Positions 22,705 through 34,719 of a stretch of DNA of 64,000 nt are shown here, piece by piece. The stretch lies in the NCBI RefSeq assembly GCF_963576675.1, contig NC_088918.1, positions 65,303,001 to 65,367,000 on the forward strand. The letters run 5' to 3'. Within the stretch, counting starts at the first letter, position 1. Each line of letters starts with the position of its first letter. This DNA is from Euphorbia lathyris. Its lineage: Eukaryota > Streptophyta > Magnoliopsida > Malpighiales > Euphorbiaceae. The position numbers and the translations under genes are program-made. A model generated the notes under the pieces. It saw only the letters and a list, made by a program, of their open reading frames with translations. It was not told where the DNA came from and made no database searches.

Positions 22705-23796
22705 CAGAGGCGGAGCCAGGGGGCAGGCAGGGTCGGCCGACCCTCTAGCCCCGCCGAAAAACCCCAGAAATGGGGTTTTCTACTCTAGCTCCGCCAGGGG
22801 CCGCCATGGCTGGAGCCCCTCCAGCCATGGCGACAGCTGAAGAAGAAATCTTTCTTCTTCAGTGCAGAACAGATGGGAAGGGCGACCCTTCCCATCTGTT
22901 TAATTTTTTTAAAACCTAAAGCCCAAAACGACGCCATTTTGAGCTTTAGGTTTAAAAAAAAATTAAACAAATGGAAAGGGCGAAATTGCCCTTTCCATCT
23001 GTTGGAAAAGAAGGCTAAGCCTTCTATTTTTCCTTCTATTGGCGAAGAAGCAGAGGAAGAAAATTGAGAAAGTTTTGAATATAAGGAAAAATGTTCAAAT
23101 CACTCCATACTTCCTTTTAAATTTCAACTGTCCATCTATTCTTATCTCAATCAACTTCCAATTTTCAAATAAGTTTTGTATTTCTCATTTTTTATTTTAT
23201 TTCTTCTAGCTTTAGTTTTATGATTTCTAAATTAAGGTTTATTATTAGGGGATTATTATTAATATGTTGTTTATTTAAAGATTCTTTAGTAATTACAATT
23301 AATTTAGGGTTTAATTTAGGAAATCTGATTTAGGAATTTCTAATTTAGGGTTTAATATGTTGTTTGCTCAGAAATTTTTTAGTGATTATAATTAAGGGAT
23401 AAGATACCAAAATAGGCCTATGATTTTTGGAGAAGTATCAATTTAGGCTCCACGTACAAGATAGTACCAATATAAGCTTAACGATTAAAAAAGGGTATCA
23501 ATGACGTGTCTCATTTCATTATCGAGGCCTAAATTGGTACATTTTTTAAATGTTGGGCCTATATTAGTGTTATTTTATACGTGGAGCCTAAATTAATACT
23601 TTCCAAAAAACTATAAACCTATTTTGGTACCTTATCCCTATAATTAATTTAGGGTCTAATTTAGGATTCCTTGGGAGTTATAAAAATAACATGGACCAAT
23701 CTAACCAGACCCGCAACATCTAGCCTAACCTATAGCATTTAATTTTTTTATCTATGGTCTAGCCCCTCCGACCTATAGGTCCTGGCTCCGCCCCTG
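22705..23796. mobile_element. hAT non-autonomous element with perfect 8-bp TSD
   Basis: Ends CAGAGGCGGAGCCAGG and CCTGGCTCCGCCCCTG are flanked by GTTAGCAC at 22697-22704 and 23797-23804. An internal hairpin around 22868-23001 pairs GGGAAGGGCG-, TTTAATTTTTTT- and CCTAAAGC-type blocks with their complements. No transposase is present. A separate 245-bp MITE (23395-23639) is nested in it; without that insertion the element is about 840 bp. Confidence 0.9.
23395..23639. mobile_element. 245-bp MITE nested in the hAT element
   Basis: Starts AGGGATAAGATACCAAAATAGG, mirrored at the right end as CCTATTTTGGTACCTTATCCCT. ATAATTA flanks both sides (23388-23394 and 23640-23646). The arms meet near the centre, so its transcript would fold into a long hairpin. 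Confidence 0.82.
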
Positions 23797-23834
23797 GTTA
23801 GCACACTTCAAATTAGATGGAGCCGAGCCCAAAA

Positions 23835-24065
23835 TATTATTAAAAGAGGAGATCAATACAAAATAAGTAAAAAAGGACAAACAAAAAAGCGGAATCGAAA
23901 CTGGGGCAGTCCCGCTGAGTCATCAGACACAAGACAAGAGCAGAAGGAAGGCGAGGAATTCCATGAAAGCAACGAAGAAGCAGTTCGACCATGGTTAATT
24001 AATGAATCCGCCACCCTATTTTCTTCTCTAAAATTATGCGAAACAAAAATTGTCATCTTAATTAA
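23835..24065 (-). pseudogene. LINE RNase H tail fragment
   Basis: The minus strand reads FVSHNFREENRVADSLINHG and TASSLLSWNSSPSFCSCLVS, the end of a plant LINE ORF2 RNase H domain. It is short, with no upstream reverse transcriptase, so it is a 5'-truncated remnant. Confidence 0.6.
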
Positions 24066-24590
24066 TAAAATTAATAAAATTGCAATTATTAATTGTGGAC
24101 ATGACTCAAACTTTTTATAATTTTGCACGTGACTTGTAAAGCATTACACGAATAAAACATGATCTATTAACGAGCTTTTTGATGGCCATGGAAACAATAT
24201 AAAATATATAATATTTGTAAACCTAAGGGACACATATAAACCTTCTTATTTGTAATGAAAGACAAACTTTTTATGAAATTAATCAAAACCTAGCCTCCAT
24301 TGTTGGAGTGTTCTTCATTACATGGGATTTACTTCTTTAAACATTGGTTTGAGAAGAAACTTTTTTTTGTGGATTTACGATCAAAATCCTCACTTAACTA
24401 CCGACCTGTATCAGTTTTCTCTGTTTTTTTTTTCACGATTTTTAAGATATAAAATATAGATTTGTCAAAATGTATAGGATTTGAGAAATTGGCTTTGGCC
24501 TGGCTAAACCCCTGAGTTTCACTTCAGACCATATATATAAAAAATAACGTATTGTGATATTTTATAACGATAAAACTTGGTATACCCTAT
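24066..24590. other. Unassigned AT-rich DNA
   Basis: No gene, hairpin or bounded element seen. Confidence 0.5.
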
Positions 24591-24850
24591 AAGAGCATCT
24601 CCAACAACCTCTTAAATTGGCTCTTAAGTTAAAATTTGAGGAGGGAGAATGAAAAATCAGCTCCAACAGCCTCTTAGTGGCTCCTCAAATCACTAAGAGC
24701 TTTTCCATCTCTCTATTAATAGAGGGTCTCTCACCACCTCTTAGTGCCTCTTAATTCATTTTTTATTAATTATTTATAATTGAGGAGTCTCTCCTCGCAT
24801 TATAGGTCAATATAAAAACAATTAATAATTTTAATAATAAAATAATAAAT
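24591..24850. repeat. PIF/Harbinger-like MITE fragment
   Basis: AAGAGCATCTCCAACAACCT, CTCCAACAGCCTCTTAG and repeated CTCTTA words are typical of Tourist-like MITE ends (GAGCATCTCCAACAG). The matching right end is not found, so the copy is broken. Confidence 0.4.
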
Positions 24851-25454
24851 AAGGAATGAATATAAGAAGTATTGTTTGAAATAATATGTCTTAGTCACTT
24901 TTTAAATCACTAAAAAATCAATTATTTATATTATTTTTAAAGAATACATTAACCTTAACAAGGTATTATCACAAGCAATAATAGGTTGTTCATGTGCTTA
25001 ACGAGCCTAATTTAACGGCGGCAGCAGACATTTGAATGTTCGCTCTTTCAATTACAGACCTCTACTTTTGATTTATCATTTTGACTTATTTAATAGAAAT
25101 CCACATGGAAATTGAGAATAATAGGTTTCTTTTTTTTTCTGGGAGAAATTGTGTAGTATAGTCAGCAGGAACATGCTAGTCAATAATTGCATATATATAC
25201 ATATGGATATGTTGGTTATTATTTTATTTAAATTTATTTCTTCCAGCATCAACAATACTACATTTCATCTTTTCAGCCATGTTGATATGCACTTTAATAA
25301 TTAAATTTATTTAGTCATTAAGATCCATACGATCAAAATCGCTCGCCTTTTTCTTAATAGGACTCGCCTCTTATTTCAAAAGTGTAGTAACTCATTTTTC
25401 TTCTTTTTATATGTTGATCAAATACTAACTAATATTTAAGCTATAATCTTTTAG

Positions 25455-26377
25455 GGTCTGTTTGGTTCAGCTGTTAGCCAATAGCTGTTGCCGTTGATGT
25501 TAGCTGTTTGCAGTTGCAGTAAGCTGTTAGCTGTTGTTGTTAGCTGTTTGTTATTAACTATTTAATTACTAGTGTTTGGTAAAATTATATTGAACTGTTG
25601 CTGTTCGGATTTAAAATGTCTAAAATGGACATGTTTTAAATTAATCAATGATGAAATTATAAAAGGAAAAATGTGAAAAAATGCACATAACATTTACAAC
25701 TAGAAATAATTTTACTTTTAATGTCTAAAATGGTGCAATTTTATCCATAATATTGGCAGTTAAGAGCAATTTTACCTCTAACATTGGTAAGTTGAGTCGA
25801 TTTCAGATATTATTAGAAAACATAGATATTTTATTTCTTATTATACACCAATTGCACATACCAGTAGTTCTAAAAAAGATATTTCATATTTTTTTGTGAT
25901 TTAATAATAAAATTGAAAATTAACATTTATAAATTCGATGAAATATCGGAATTTTTTTTGTCCAACTTATACAAAAGACAATATTGGGGTATTTTTGCAT
26001 ATTATCCTATTATAAAATAAAAAATGTGTTACACAATTTAATAAAAATAATCTATATAAAAAAAATAAAAAATTTATTGAACGCAACAAAATCTTGTTTT
26101 CCGGTAATTATGTTGTAGAAATATAAATAATGTTAAAAAATAAACATATTTTGTGGAAATTAGAAGGATATTTCTGTCAATAACAACTAACTGCAAATAG
26201 CTGTTTATGAAAAGCTCCAAATAGGAGCTTTTCGTGAAACGCTCCAAAACGATGCAGTTTCCAGAGAAAATGCTAAACGCTGCTGTTATATAAACCTAAC
26301 CAAACGCTATATTTCCTGCGGTTTGGAGTGAAACGTTAAATGCTCCTCCGAAAAGCTGAAACAAACACTCTCTTAAT
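25455..26377. mobile_element. hAT-like non-autonomous element
   Basis: The left end AGGGTCTGTTTGGTTCAGCTG is mirrored by AAGCTGAAACAAACACTCT on the right. The left part is rich in GTTAGCTGTT words and the right in GCTCCAAA/GCTCCGAAA words. No TSD is clear and there is no ORF. Confidence 0.5.
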
Positions 26378-26407
26378 GTAACATAATAAAATATATGGTT
26401 GTATGTG

Positions 26408-27150
26408 TTAGAGATAATGTTACACATTATCTCTTAATTAGATTCTTATCTAGTTAGTGTTTATAATTGTCCATAGCACGTACTGTGTATTCCTAATCCT
26501 ACACTAACTCCTATATTTATCACTATAAATAGAAGGTTTCGGACCTAACCCTAATTAAGGGAATTCATTATATTTTGGGTTAATTACAAAAAAGTACCTT
26601 GTGGTTTGACCGATTTGCGATGTGGTACCTGTGGTTTTTTTTTTTGCAAACACAACCCTATGGTTGCAAAATTTTACATGTTTTTTTTTACTTTGCCAAA
26701 TTTGGCCGATAACAACCTCAAAATGAAAATTTTCAAGAATTAAACTTGTTTGGTATCATATTTACTATAGAACCATATTCTTAATTTTTCAAAATCATCA
26801 TTTTTGGAGTTTTCTCTCTCATAAAAAACAACACCTAAATGACCCTAAACCTAAAAAGTTAAAGAATTAAAGTTGTTTAAAATATCATATAACTCTTGAA
26901 AATTTTCATTTCGAAGTCGTTATCGATCAAATTCTGACAAAGTGAACTCAAATGCAAAATTTTCCAAACCACAGGGTTGCGTTTGCAAACAAAAATACCA
27001 CAGGTACCACATCGTAAATCGGCCAAACCATAGGGTACTTTTTTATAATTAACCCTTATATTTTATACTTTTATCTATATCTCCATTGTACATGTTATTC
27101 TCATCGTATATTATATATTATACCTTCAAAATCATACCCTTTTTTCCAAT
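26408..27150 (+). repeat. LTR-like sequence (copia type) interrupted by a MITE
   Basis: It starts TGTTAGAGATAATGTTACAC and carries CACTATAAATAGAAGG, a TATA-like core as in copia LTRs. The MITE at 26577-27055 splits it. The right boundary is not certain. Confidence 0.4.
26577..27055. mobile_element. 479-bp MITE of MULE type
   Basis: Ends GGGTTAATTACAAAAAAGTACC and the mirrored GGTACTTTTTTATAATTAACCC are flanked by the perfect 9-bp TSD TTATATTTT (26568-26576 and 27056-27064). The arms pair for most of their length with GTGGTTTG, GTACCTGTGGT and GTTTGCAAAC-type blocks. Confidence 0.88.
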
Positions 27151-28383
27151 GCTTCTTCTTCTTCACATCCCACTACACCTGTGAACTCCGTCTTGGGTTT
27201 TGCTGCTCGACACATCCTGAAAAAACCGAACACTACTCCTATGGTTCCGCTATGCACTTCATCACATGCTATACCATCCACGCATGCACTAATCAAACGG
27301 TTAGAATTTGAATTAAAAAGGTTGTCAGGTCATTATGGCGGCCGCCAAGAGTTAAGTGAAAGGGTAAAACGTCCAGGTATCAGCTCAAGTTCTAAGCTAA
27401 TACTTGAGGGGGCCAATTGTTTCGTCTACAATTAGTTTGGGCTAATTGGGTAATTAAAACTACCTGAATGGACCCAAATAAGAGAAGATAGAAAAGAAGG
27501 GGGCACAAAGGTTGAGATGAAACTTAACAAGGGTCAACATCGTAATTTTGAGAACCTACTGGCCGAATTAACGAGAACTGAAGAACCATGAGTTAATTTG
27601 GTAGAATCTAACATGGGTTAAGGAGGAAAGACAATATTTGTCTTAAAGAGAGAGTCTGCCGCCAAAAGAGGGGAGTGGTGTAAGTGGGCAGTTATGGATC
27701 TTACTGGCTGGTAACTGGATCCACTGAGGACGGTTACAGAACTTCTTGAGTTAATTGGAACTTACCATGAACGTGGATAGTTACTGCACGAAGGAAGTGG
27801 GAACCAACGGTTATTAGCTCAAGAGGAGTATAAAGAAGAAAGAAATCGAGATAGAAAGGATCTAACTTCAATAACAACAAAAAAATCAATCAAAGCTAAA
27901 TACAATCCAAACATAATTCAAACAATTCTCCAAAAATGGACTTTAGCTAAACTGCAGTTTTAGTTAACTCAATTTTATCTAACTTTCCATTGTAAGTTCT
28001 AGCTCTAGTCTCTCCAATATTCAATATTCGATCTTATTCAATTTGATGCAAGCTGATTCACTTTTATCTTTCTTGACGTTATTTTACGTGTAGTTATAAT
28101 CAGTCTTCTAGATTCCATTACAAACTTTAGTTTTTTAAGTCTTTTGAGTCTTTTACGCATTCTTTTGATTAGAAGTTAGATCTAATTTACATTTTGTAGT
28201 TTTTCACAAAATAACTGGTACGCTCGTACACCAAGCACTAAATGGGTTAAACAGAAACGCACATATTAGAACTAAGATAAAATAATAATTTAACATAAAA
28301 TAACCTTTTAAAAAAATCCAACACTTGTTCAAAAAAAAAAAATCCAACACTTCTTTCAAAAATAAAAATATTCCAATGCTAAG
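27151..28383 (+). repeat. Unassigned, probably retrotransposon-derived DNA
   Basis: An 84-codon frame at 27181-27435 has no recognisable domain. It ends near CTTGAGGGGGCCAATTG, a phrase often found where a gypsy polyprotein meets its 3' LTR. The following 700 bp resemble an LTR, with AGGAGTATAAAGAAGAAAG as a possible TATA region, but no ends or TSD were found. Confidence 0.3.
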
Positions 28384-28683
28384 TGTCACAGGGTCAGAGT
28401 TTTCACGCAGAGGCAACTCCCGTGCGGCACCTCAAGTTGCGGGACTTTCTTGAGGTCAGCCTTGTCGTCTCCGTGCTTGGCTGGTTTTCGCCCTCCCATT
28501 GGCTCATCAGGGGAGCGGGATCAGCTCCCGAACCAGTTTAGTGCCTAGATGAACACCCTTCCGAGGATAGGATGCCACCTATATAGCACGTACTCTTCCT
28601 TAATGCTAATCCCGCATCCGACATTTCAAATTCAACCAGCAAGCATCCGTTCTGTCTGCGCGTCACGAACTTCGGTCGTGACA
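28384..28683. mobile_element. About 300-bp GC-rich LTR-like element (solo LTR or TRIM)
   Basis: It begins TGTCACAGGG and ends GGTCGTGACA, so both strands start with TGTCAC. TAAG flanks both ends. Base composition is far higher in GC than the surroundings. On the minus strand it starts TGTCACGACC, a start shared by many gypsy LTRs, and contains a TATATAGG-like TATA motif. The 4-bp flank is a weak TSD. Confidence 0.5.
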
Positions 28684-29143
28684 TAAGACTGACAAAACTG
28701 AAATTTTTATACGATGAGACAGTTTAAGTATAATGCGAAAATATAATCAAAGTAATTTTGGTAACAGGGTAATTTTGGTAATTAGGATTAAGAAGGTTAG
28801 AGTGAGACGTGTCGACTCTCACGAAATTCATAAATGATAACGCCAAAACTTACTACGACTTTTGGACCTTTGACTTTGAAATGTCCGATTTGTGTGGCTT
28901 TTCTTTTTAATATTATTATTATGCCGACCTCTAATTTTAATATTTTTATTTAGGAAATTGATATTTTTTTAATAGAAATTCAATAAATTGAGGTGCAAAA
29001 GCCCTTTCTTCTTCTATTTTTTGTTCAGATTATGCTTTAATTAGTGATTGGTTCCTGTGCTGTGGGAAGTTTTGTAACTATTTGAAAAAAAAATATATTT
29101 TTTATTTTCATTTTGATTGAGATTCCAGCTAATTTTTAGAAAG

Positions 29144-29325
29144 TTTTTTTTTTTTTTGAAAAACGAACAAGTTATTAAACGGAATTAACATACAAAAAAT
29201 GTAAAATAAAATCTGGAAGTACAATATTTCACTCTATAAGTTCTGATAAGGAATAAGAAGACATAGCTAAAGTATGAGTCACTTCATTTGCAGAACGATC
29301 TATAAATCTGACGAAAATATCATTG
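29144..29325 (-). pseudogene. 5'-truncated LINE tail with poly(A)
   Basis: The minus strand reads VRFIDRSANEVTHTLAMSSY followed by a stop and a short 3' UTR ending in an A-run (plus-strand T-run at 29145-29157). The RSANE(V)xHxLA pattern is the RNase H C-terminus of plant LINE ORF2. Confidence 0.6.
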
Positions 29326-29865
29326 ATATTAAAAATAAAAAAAATTATATTTTTAATAAATCATAAGAAAAACGAAAGTATACATCTATAAAAAATAATT
29401 TTCTAACAAAATATCTAAACTTAATTTTTAATATTATAAGATAAATAAGAAAATTTTCTAACAAAATATCTAAACTTAATTTTTAATATTTTTTTTTGAC
29501 AAGTTTTAATTATATTTTTTAAACTATATAAAAACTGAAAAGATATTTATTTTTTTGCAAATACAAAAAAAAATTATAAAAATAAACCTTATGATTTGAT
29601 TGACTTGTAGAAACAGTTCTCGTGGTTTAAAAGTTTGCAAACAGGATTTCGTGTTTTATGAAATTTACAGTAAAACGAAGTCAATTTTTCAATCAAACAA
29701 TTCTTGTGGTTTAATTAATTTACAAAGTCAGACCTTGTATTTTGAGTAATTTACAAAATCGGTCTTTTTAATTGCTCAAAATCGTACCATTTTAAAGTAA
29801 ATAGTCACAATATAAATTTTGACAGAATGAATAAGTTTGTAAACTGCACAAAACACATAACATAT

Positions 29866-30691
29866 TTGTAAACTTTTAAACAATGAAAATTGTCTTTACA
29901 AATTAATCAAACAACAAAGTTTATTTTTTACTTTTTCCGGAAAATAAAAATAAAAATAACTTTATATATATATTTTTATTTGTAATAATTGTTTATATTT
30001 TACTAAGAATTAAAATGATAAAGTTTATCTTCATTTTTCCTCCTCCCACCGGGTTAGGTTTTCTGTGTTCTTTTTGTTGTTTTTTTTCTTTTTAATCAGT
30101 GTCCATATTTTTTTTTTCAGATCTCTCTATCTGTCTAAATTGTATATGCTCCAAATTATTCCTTTATTTATACCTTCTTCGGATTTAGCAAGAGTGGAAA
30201 CGATTTATTTTATACGTGGATCAATAGATCTATGTGGTTGCAACAAAAGAAAAGACTTTAATCCGAATGTTCGAAAGGGTCTAAGTGATGAAGATCGGAT
30301 TGCAGTTGCTCTTCTGCGGATTTTGATTTCCAAAAAATATATGTTTCATTGTTTTTTTGTCTTGTTTATACCTTTTATGGGTTTTTCATGCTCTTTATAG
30401 TTATTTTTGTTTTTTTGAAAAGTGTAGTTATTTTTGTTCCTATTTTTTATAGATTTTTTTATTATATTTGTACGTTTTTTTATCTAATGAAAATACAAAC
30501 ATTTACATAAAAAATCACTTCCTAACCTTTTCTAATAATTTATTAGACATTTATATTTATAAAATTTGTCAATTAATATGCTCAACTTTGCAATTTTAAT
30601 TATTACTACATTTTATGTTGATTAAGTGCTATACATTTATTATACTTATTTAATAAGTCATTTTAAGATATCAATTTGTGACTGGCTAGTC
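29866..30691 (+). repeat. Tandem duplication, copy 1
   Basis: An 826-bp unit runs from TTGTAAACTTTTAAAC to GACTGGCTAGTC. It includes a frame encoding DLARVETIYFIRGSIDLCGC and NPNVRKGLSDEDRIAVALLR. No known domain is recognised. Confidence 0.88.
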
Positions 30692-31514
30692 TTGTAAGCT
30701 TTTAAACCATACAAATTGTTTTTGCCAATTAATCAAAACCACAAAGTTTATTTTTTATTTTTTTCAGAAAAAAATTAAAAATAACTTTATATATATATAT
30801 TTTTATTTGTAATAATTGTTTATATTTTACTAGGAATTAAAATGATAAAGTTTATCTTTCTTTTTCCTCCTCCCACCGAGTTAGGTTTTCTGTATTCTTT
30901 TTGTTGTTTTTTTTTCTTTTTAATCAGTGTCCATATTTTTTTTTCAGATCTCTCTATCTGTCTGAATTGTATCTGCTCCCAATTATTCCTTTATTTATAC
31001 CTTCTTTGGATTTAGCAAGAGCGAAAGCGATTTATTTCATACGTGGATCAATAAATCTATGTGGTTGCAACAAAAGAAATGACTTTAATCCGAATGTTCG
31101 AAAGGGTCCAAGTGATGAAGATCGGATTGCAGTTGCTCTTTTGCGGATTTTGATTTCCAAAAAATATATGTTTCATTATTATTTTTATATTTTTTATACC
31201 TTTTATGAGTTTTTCATGCTCTTTGTAGTCATTTTCGTTCCTTTGTGAATTTTTGTAAGATTTTATTTCTTATAGCTTCCTTATTATATTCGTACGTTTT
31301 TCATCTAATGAAAATACAAACATTTACATAAAAAAAAATTACTTCCTAACCTTTTGTAATAATTTATTAGACACTTATATTTATAAAATTTGACAATTAA
31401 TATGCTCAACTTTGCAATTTTAATTATTACTACATTTTATGTGATTAAGTGCTATGCTATACATTTATTATACTTAATAAGTCATTTTAAGATATCAATT
31501 TGTGACTGGCTAGT
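30692..31514 (+). repeat. Tandem duplication, copy 2
   Basis: An 823-bp unit directly abuts copy 1 and aligns across its length. The homologous frame is still open (DLARAKAIYFIRGSINLCGC), but several differences change amino acids, so there is no sign of selection to keep the protein. Confidence 0.88.
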
Positions 31515-32507
31515 AATCATAAAACATTAGCCTCATTAATTAATTCAAATTTTGTAGGTATATATGTCTAATATATCATTTTCAAAAGTGAAGGCCTATT
31601 AAATATTTTGATATAACTAAGAGGATTATGTATTGGGGTCATAAATAGGATAAAATAACACATGGCAAGACTATACTATTTTCTTGAAGACAATAAGAAT
31701 ATAATTATTTAAGTCAAAATTATGTATTTCATTATTCAATCAATGCATCTTGATATTTGGTATTGTCCCTTAAAAGAACACTTCAGTTTGAATTTCAAAA
31801 ATACTATATTAATCTTTTAGCTTTGTTTTTTTTAAAGCATCTTTAAATTTATAATAGGAAGAAATTACTCTATATTATTTGGATATTAAATACAGATTAT
31901 CGTATTATTTCTTGTAGCACATAATTTCGTTGAGTTGTTATAGTGAAACAACCAAATCGTGATCTCATATTACAGTTCTCACATCTTCCATACCAACGCT
32001 ATTCAGGAGGAGTTGTAATTATTCCATGAACTAAGAATGAATATTGAGAGAAAGAGAGAAACATGTAACTGTCATTATTGATTATAGAGGATGATAAGAA
32101 CTAATCCTAATTATGGTGAGATATGATAAACCTTAATCAATTTCTAACTCTTAGTTAGAATAAGATTATATTTGTTTAGATAGTTAAGATTTTATCTCTT
32201 TAAATATTTTTAATTGATGTGCTATATATTACGACTGTTATTATTATTTTTTGAAGAAATTGTTATTATTATTGTTAATAATATTTATTTGTTAATATCT
32301 TTAAATATCTCGTATTTATTTGTTATCATTTTGACTTTTTGACTAAAAATGTCAAGTCATTATTTTTTAATACCATTAGTATTTTGGACTATATTTGCTA
32401 ACGAAATGAATATCAAGATATCTGTTTATAAACTTTTAAACTGTATAATTTATGTTTCAAAATGGCTCAAATCACAAGGATTTTTTTTTTTTTTGTACTT
32501 TTTTCTA
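31515..32507. other. Unassigned AT-rich DNA
   Basis: No gene or bounded element seen. The 32349-32600 reading frame crosses the boundary of the following transposon and is spurious. Confidence 0.5.
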
Positions 32508-32515
32508 TATATTAC

Positions 32516-33128
32516 CAATGTCGTTAGAATCGGACCGGGAACTGGATTGCTGCCCGGTTTTAGTGGATGTGGGTTTATGAATTTGCAACAACCCGTTTAA
32601 AACCGGTGTCAACCCAGGAACCGGCGGTCGGATCGAGAACCGGATTGACTCCGGTTTTTTAATTATATAAAGAAAAAACAGGAAAAAAATAATTAAAAAA
32701 TTAAAAATAAACGGTTCCAATTCCAAAACCTTACTGCAGCCTTCGAAGATAAAAAAAAATAAAACATTTATTGATATGATTTGATGAAATTATTAATATG
32801 TTTTGATGAATTTATGGATATATTTGATAAACTTATTAATTATATAATGATGCTGCTGTTGTTTTGATGAATTTGGTTGATGAATTTACACCACTAGTTA
32901 TTTTTTCGAATTATGATGGTGCTGTTGTTGAAGTGCAGCACATTAGAGAATGATTTTTTTTGCTAAGATTTTCAGATTATTTTTTATATAATTAATATAT
33001 ATTATATAATTATATAATTATTTATTACGTTATCCGGTTCGACCATTCCGAGTCATTTGGTTGAACCAAGTGACCCCTGACCCAACTATAAATCCGATTC
33101 GATGTCTGGTCTGGTTATGAAAACATTG
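32516..33128. mobile_element. 613-bp hAT-type non-autonomous element
   Basis: Starts CAATGTCGTTAGAATCGGACCGGG, ends GGTTATGAAAACATTG. The 8-bp TSD TATATTAC is perfect (32508-32515 and 33129-33136). CCGG-rich phrases (GAACCGG, ACCGGCGG, CCGGTTCGACC) sit near both ends and the middle is AT-rich. No transposase. Confidence 0.85.
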
Positions 33129-33286
33129 TATATTACTAGTCTCCTCTAATCTGGATTACATGTTATTATTAATCTGGATTGTATACTATAAATCCGGTTC
33201 GATGTCTGATTCGGTTATAAAAACATTGTATATTACTAGTCTCCTCTAATCTGGATTGTATCTTATTATTAATCTGGATTGTATCT
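33086..33286 (+). repeat. 100-bp tandem duplication across the hAT element's right end
   Basis: CTATAAATCCG starts at 33086 and at 33186. Each unit holds the transposon terminus (AAACATTG), the TSD TATATTAC and 50 bp of flank (ACTAGTCTCCTCTAATCTGG). The duplication must therefore postdate the insertion. Confidence 0.85.
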
Positions 33287-34440
33287 GATTATTGATTAGG
33301 GTGTAAGTGATATTTTAAACCATATTCTTTTAAGCAAACATAAATCATATATTGAGGAAAAAGTTCCACTTTCCACCTATTAGAAATTAGAATGATCATA
33401 ACCATCCTCAAATCATTCCTCAAAGACACAATTGGATTTATAAAAAGAATTCCTTCCAGCTAATGCAATTTGGAAATAAAAGTTCTATTCCATAAGGCCC
33501 TACCCTACGTTGAAATGAAATATCTGCCAAATGGCCACTTAAAACGACCAATCTTTAAATAATTCATTTCTAATTTTCCTATTTTGGTCAAAAGTAATCA
33601 ACTTTATAGTTTAGTGGTTAATTAAATTATACATAGAATGTTCTCTTGTCTATTTGGTTTATATAGTTTTGTTGGTTCCGTATGAAAATCTTAACCAACT
33701 ATTGATCGTCATCATTTGCTTATTCTTGTGTAATAAAAAGTTATATATATATATATATATGACCAATTATGGTGGAATTTAATTTTATTTTGTATGAATT
33801 TAAATATTAGTTTAGTTTACACAGTTAGAAACTAAACTAACCGATTAAAGTTGACTCGAATGATTAACCGTCTCAAATTACTTAAATTATATTTCAAATT
33901 CGAGTCTTAATACACGCAGAAATATTTAATTGAGAAATGATCCACTTCAATAACGTTCCTTTCACATTTAAATGTACAAATTCTTTGAAGCATAAAAATG
34001 TGATCTTCGTAACGTTCAATACAAAGATGTACTTATGAAATAGGTACCTGCATATATACCATCGTTATGTAAACTGTAAGATAAGATCTCAACTATTTCG
34101 TAAACATATAAATTGAATTATATTCACACAAAAATAGAGTGTAATTTTTACAATATGTTCAAATAGAGCAACAAAATATTTTCTTCATCACATTTTAGAA
34201 TTTTGGTGATTGTCTTCAGTTGTAACCAAAATTGGCGTGTGCTCTCGGTAATAACATATGAGAGTTGTCAACACTAGCTGCATGAAATTAAAAGTGGATT
34301 ACTATACCTAGCCACTAATTTCCACACTTAGTCTCGGGAAAAGACTGAAATACCCTTTAGTCAAATTTCAAAATTCTCAAATCCTCTCAAACAATCTAAA
34401 CACTCTTTAATCTAATCCGGACTAATTTATCAACGAAAAC
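33287..34440. other. Unassigned AT-rich DNA with an old SINE-like trace
   Basis: Contains a (TA)n tract at 33739-33760. Around 33850-33960, ACTCGAATGATTAACCGTCTC, TTCAAATTCGAGTCTTAATACACGCAGAAATATTTAATTG (in two pieces) resembles the degenerate tRNA-derived SINE at 16355. No gene seen. Confidence 0.4.
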
Positions 34441-34571
34441 ATGGATCGGGGGAGGGGTGGCAAAGGAAAGGGACTAATGGTACGTAATTTCGTTTGATTT
34501 TGATGATTTTATGCGTTTTTTGAATCGGATTTGGCTGTGTTTTGAATTCGGAATCGTGACTCGGGGCGTTA

Positions 34572-34675
34572 GGCTATCACGCCGTCACCTCTGGTGCGGC
34601 GTATGAACATCACGCCGCACCACAGGTGACGACGTGATGTTCATACGCCGTCACCTGTGGTGCGGCGTGATAGCC
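34572..34675. repeat. 104-nt GC-rich perfect-ended hairpin
   Basis: Arms GGCTATCACGCCGTCACCTC and CTGTGGTGCGGCGTGATAGC pair around a GTATGAACATCACG / CGTGATGTTCATAC core. Each arm itself contains a smaller palindrome (CGCCG-CACC-GGTG-CGGCG). Confidence 0.9.
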
Positions 34676-34719
34676 TCACGTCCGTGTGGCGAAATACCAA
34701 TTTTTTTATTTTTTTAGTT

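Noticed and set aside
27181..27435. 84-codon frame as a host gene
   Set aside because: No domain, no supporting exons, and it sits between LTR-like sequences.
30065..31248. Two similar frames as a tandem gene pair
   Set aside because: They have no domain, T-run-driven N-termini and mostly replacement differences; kept as a repeat family instead.
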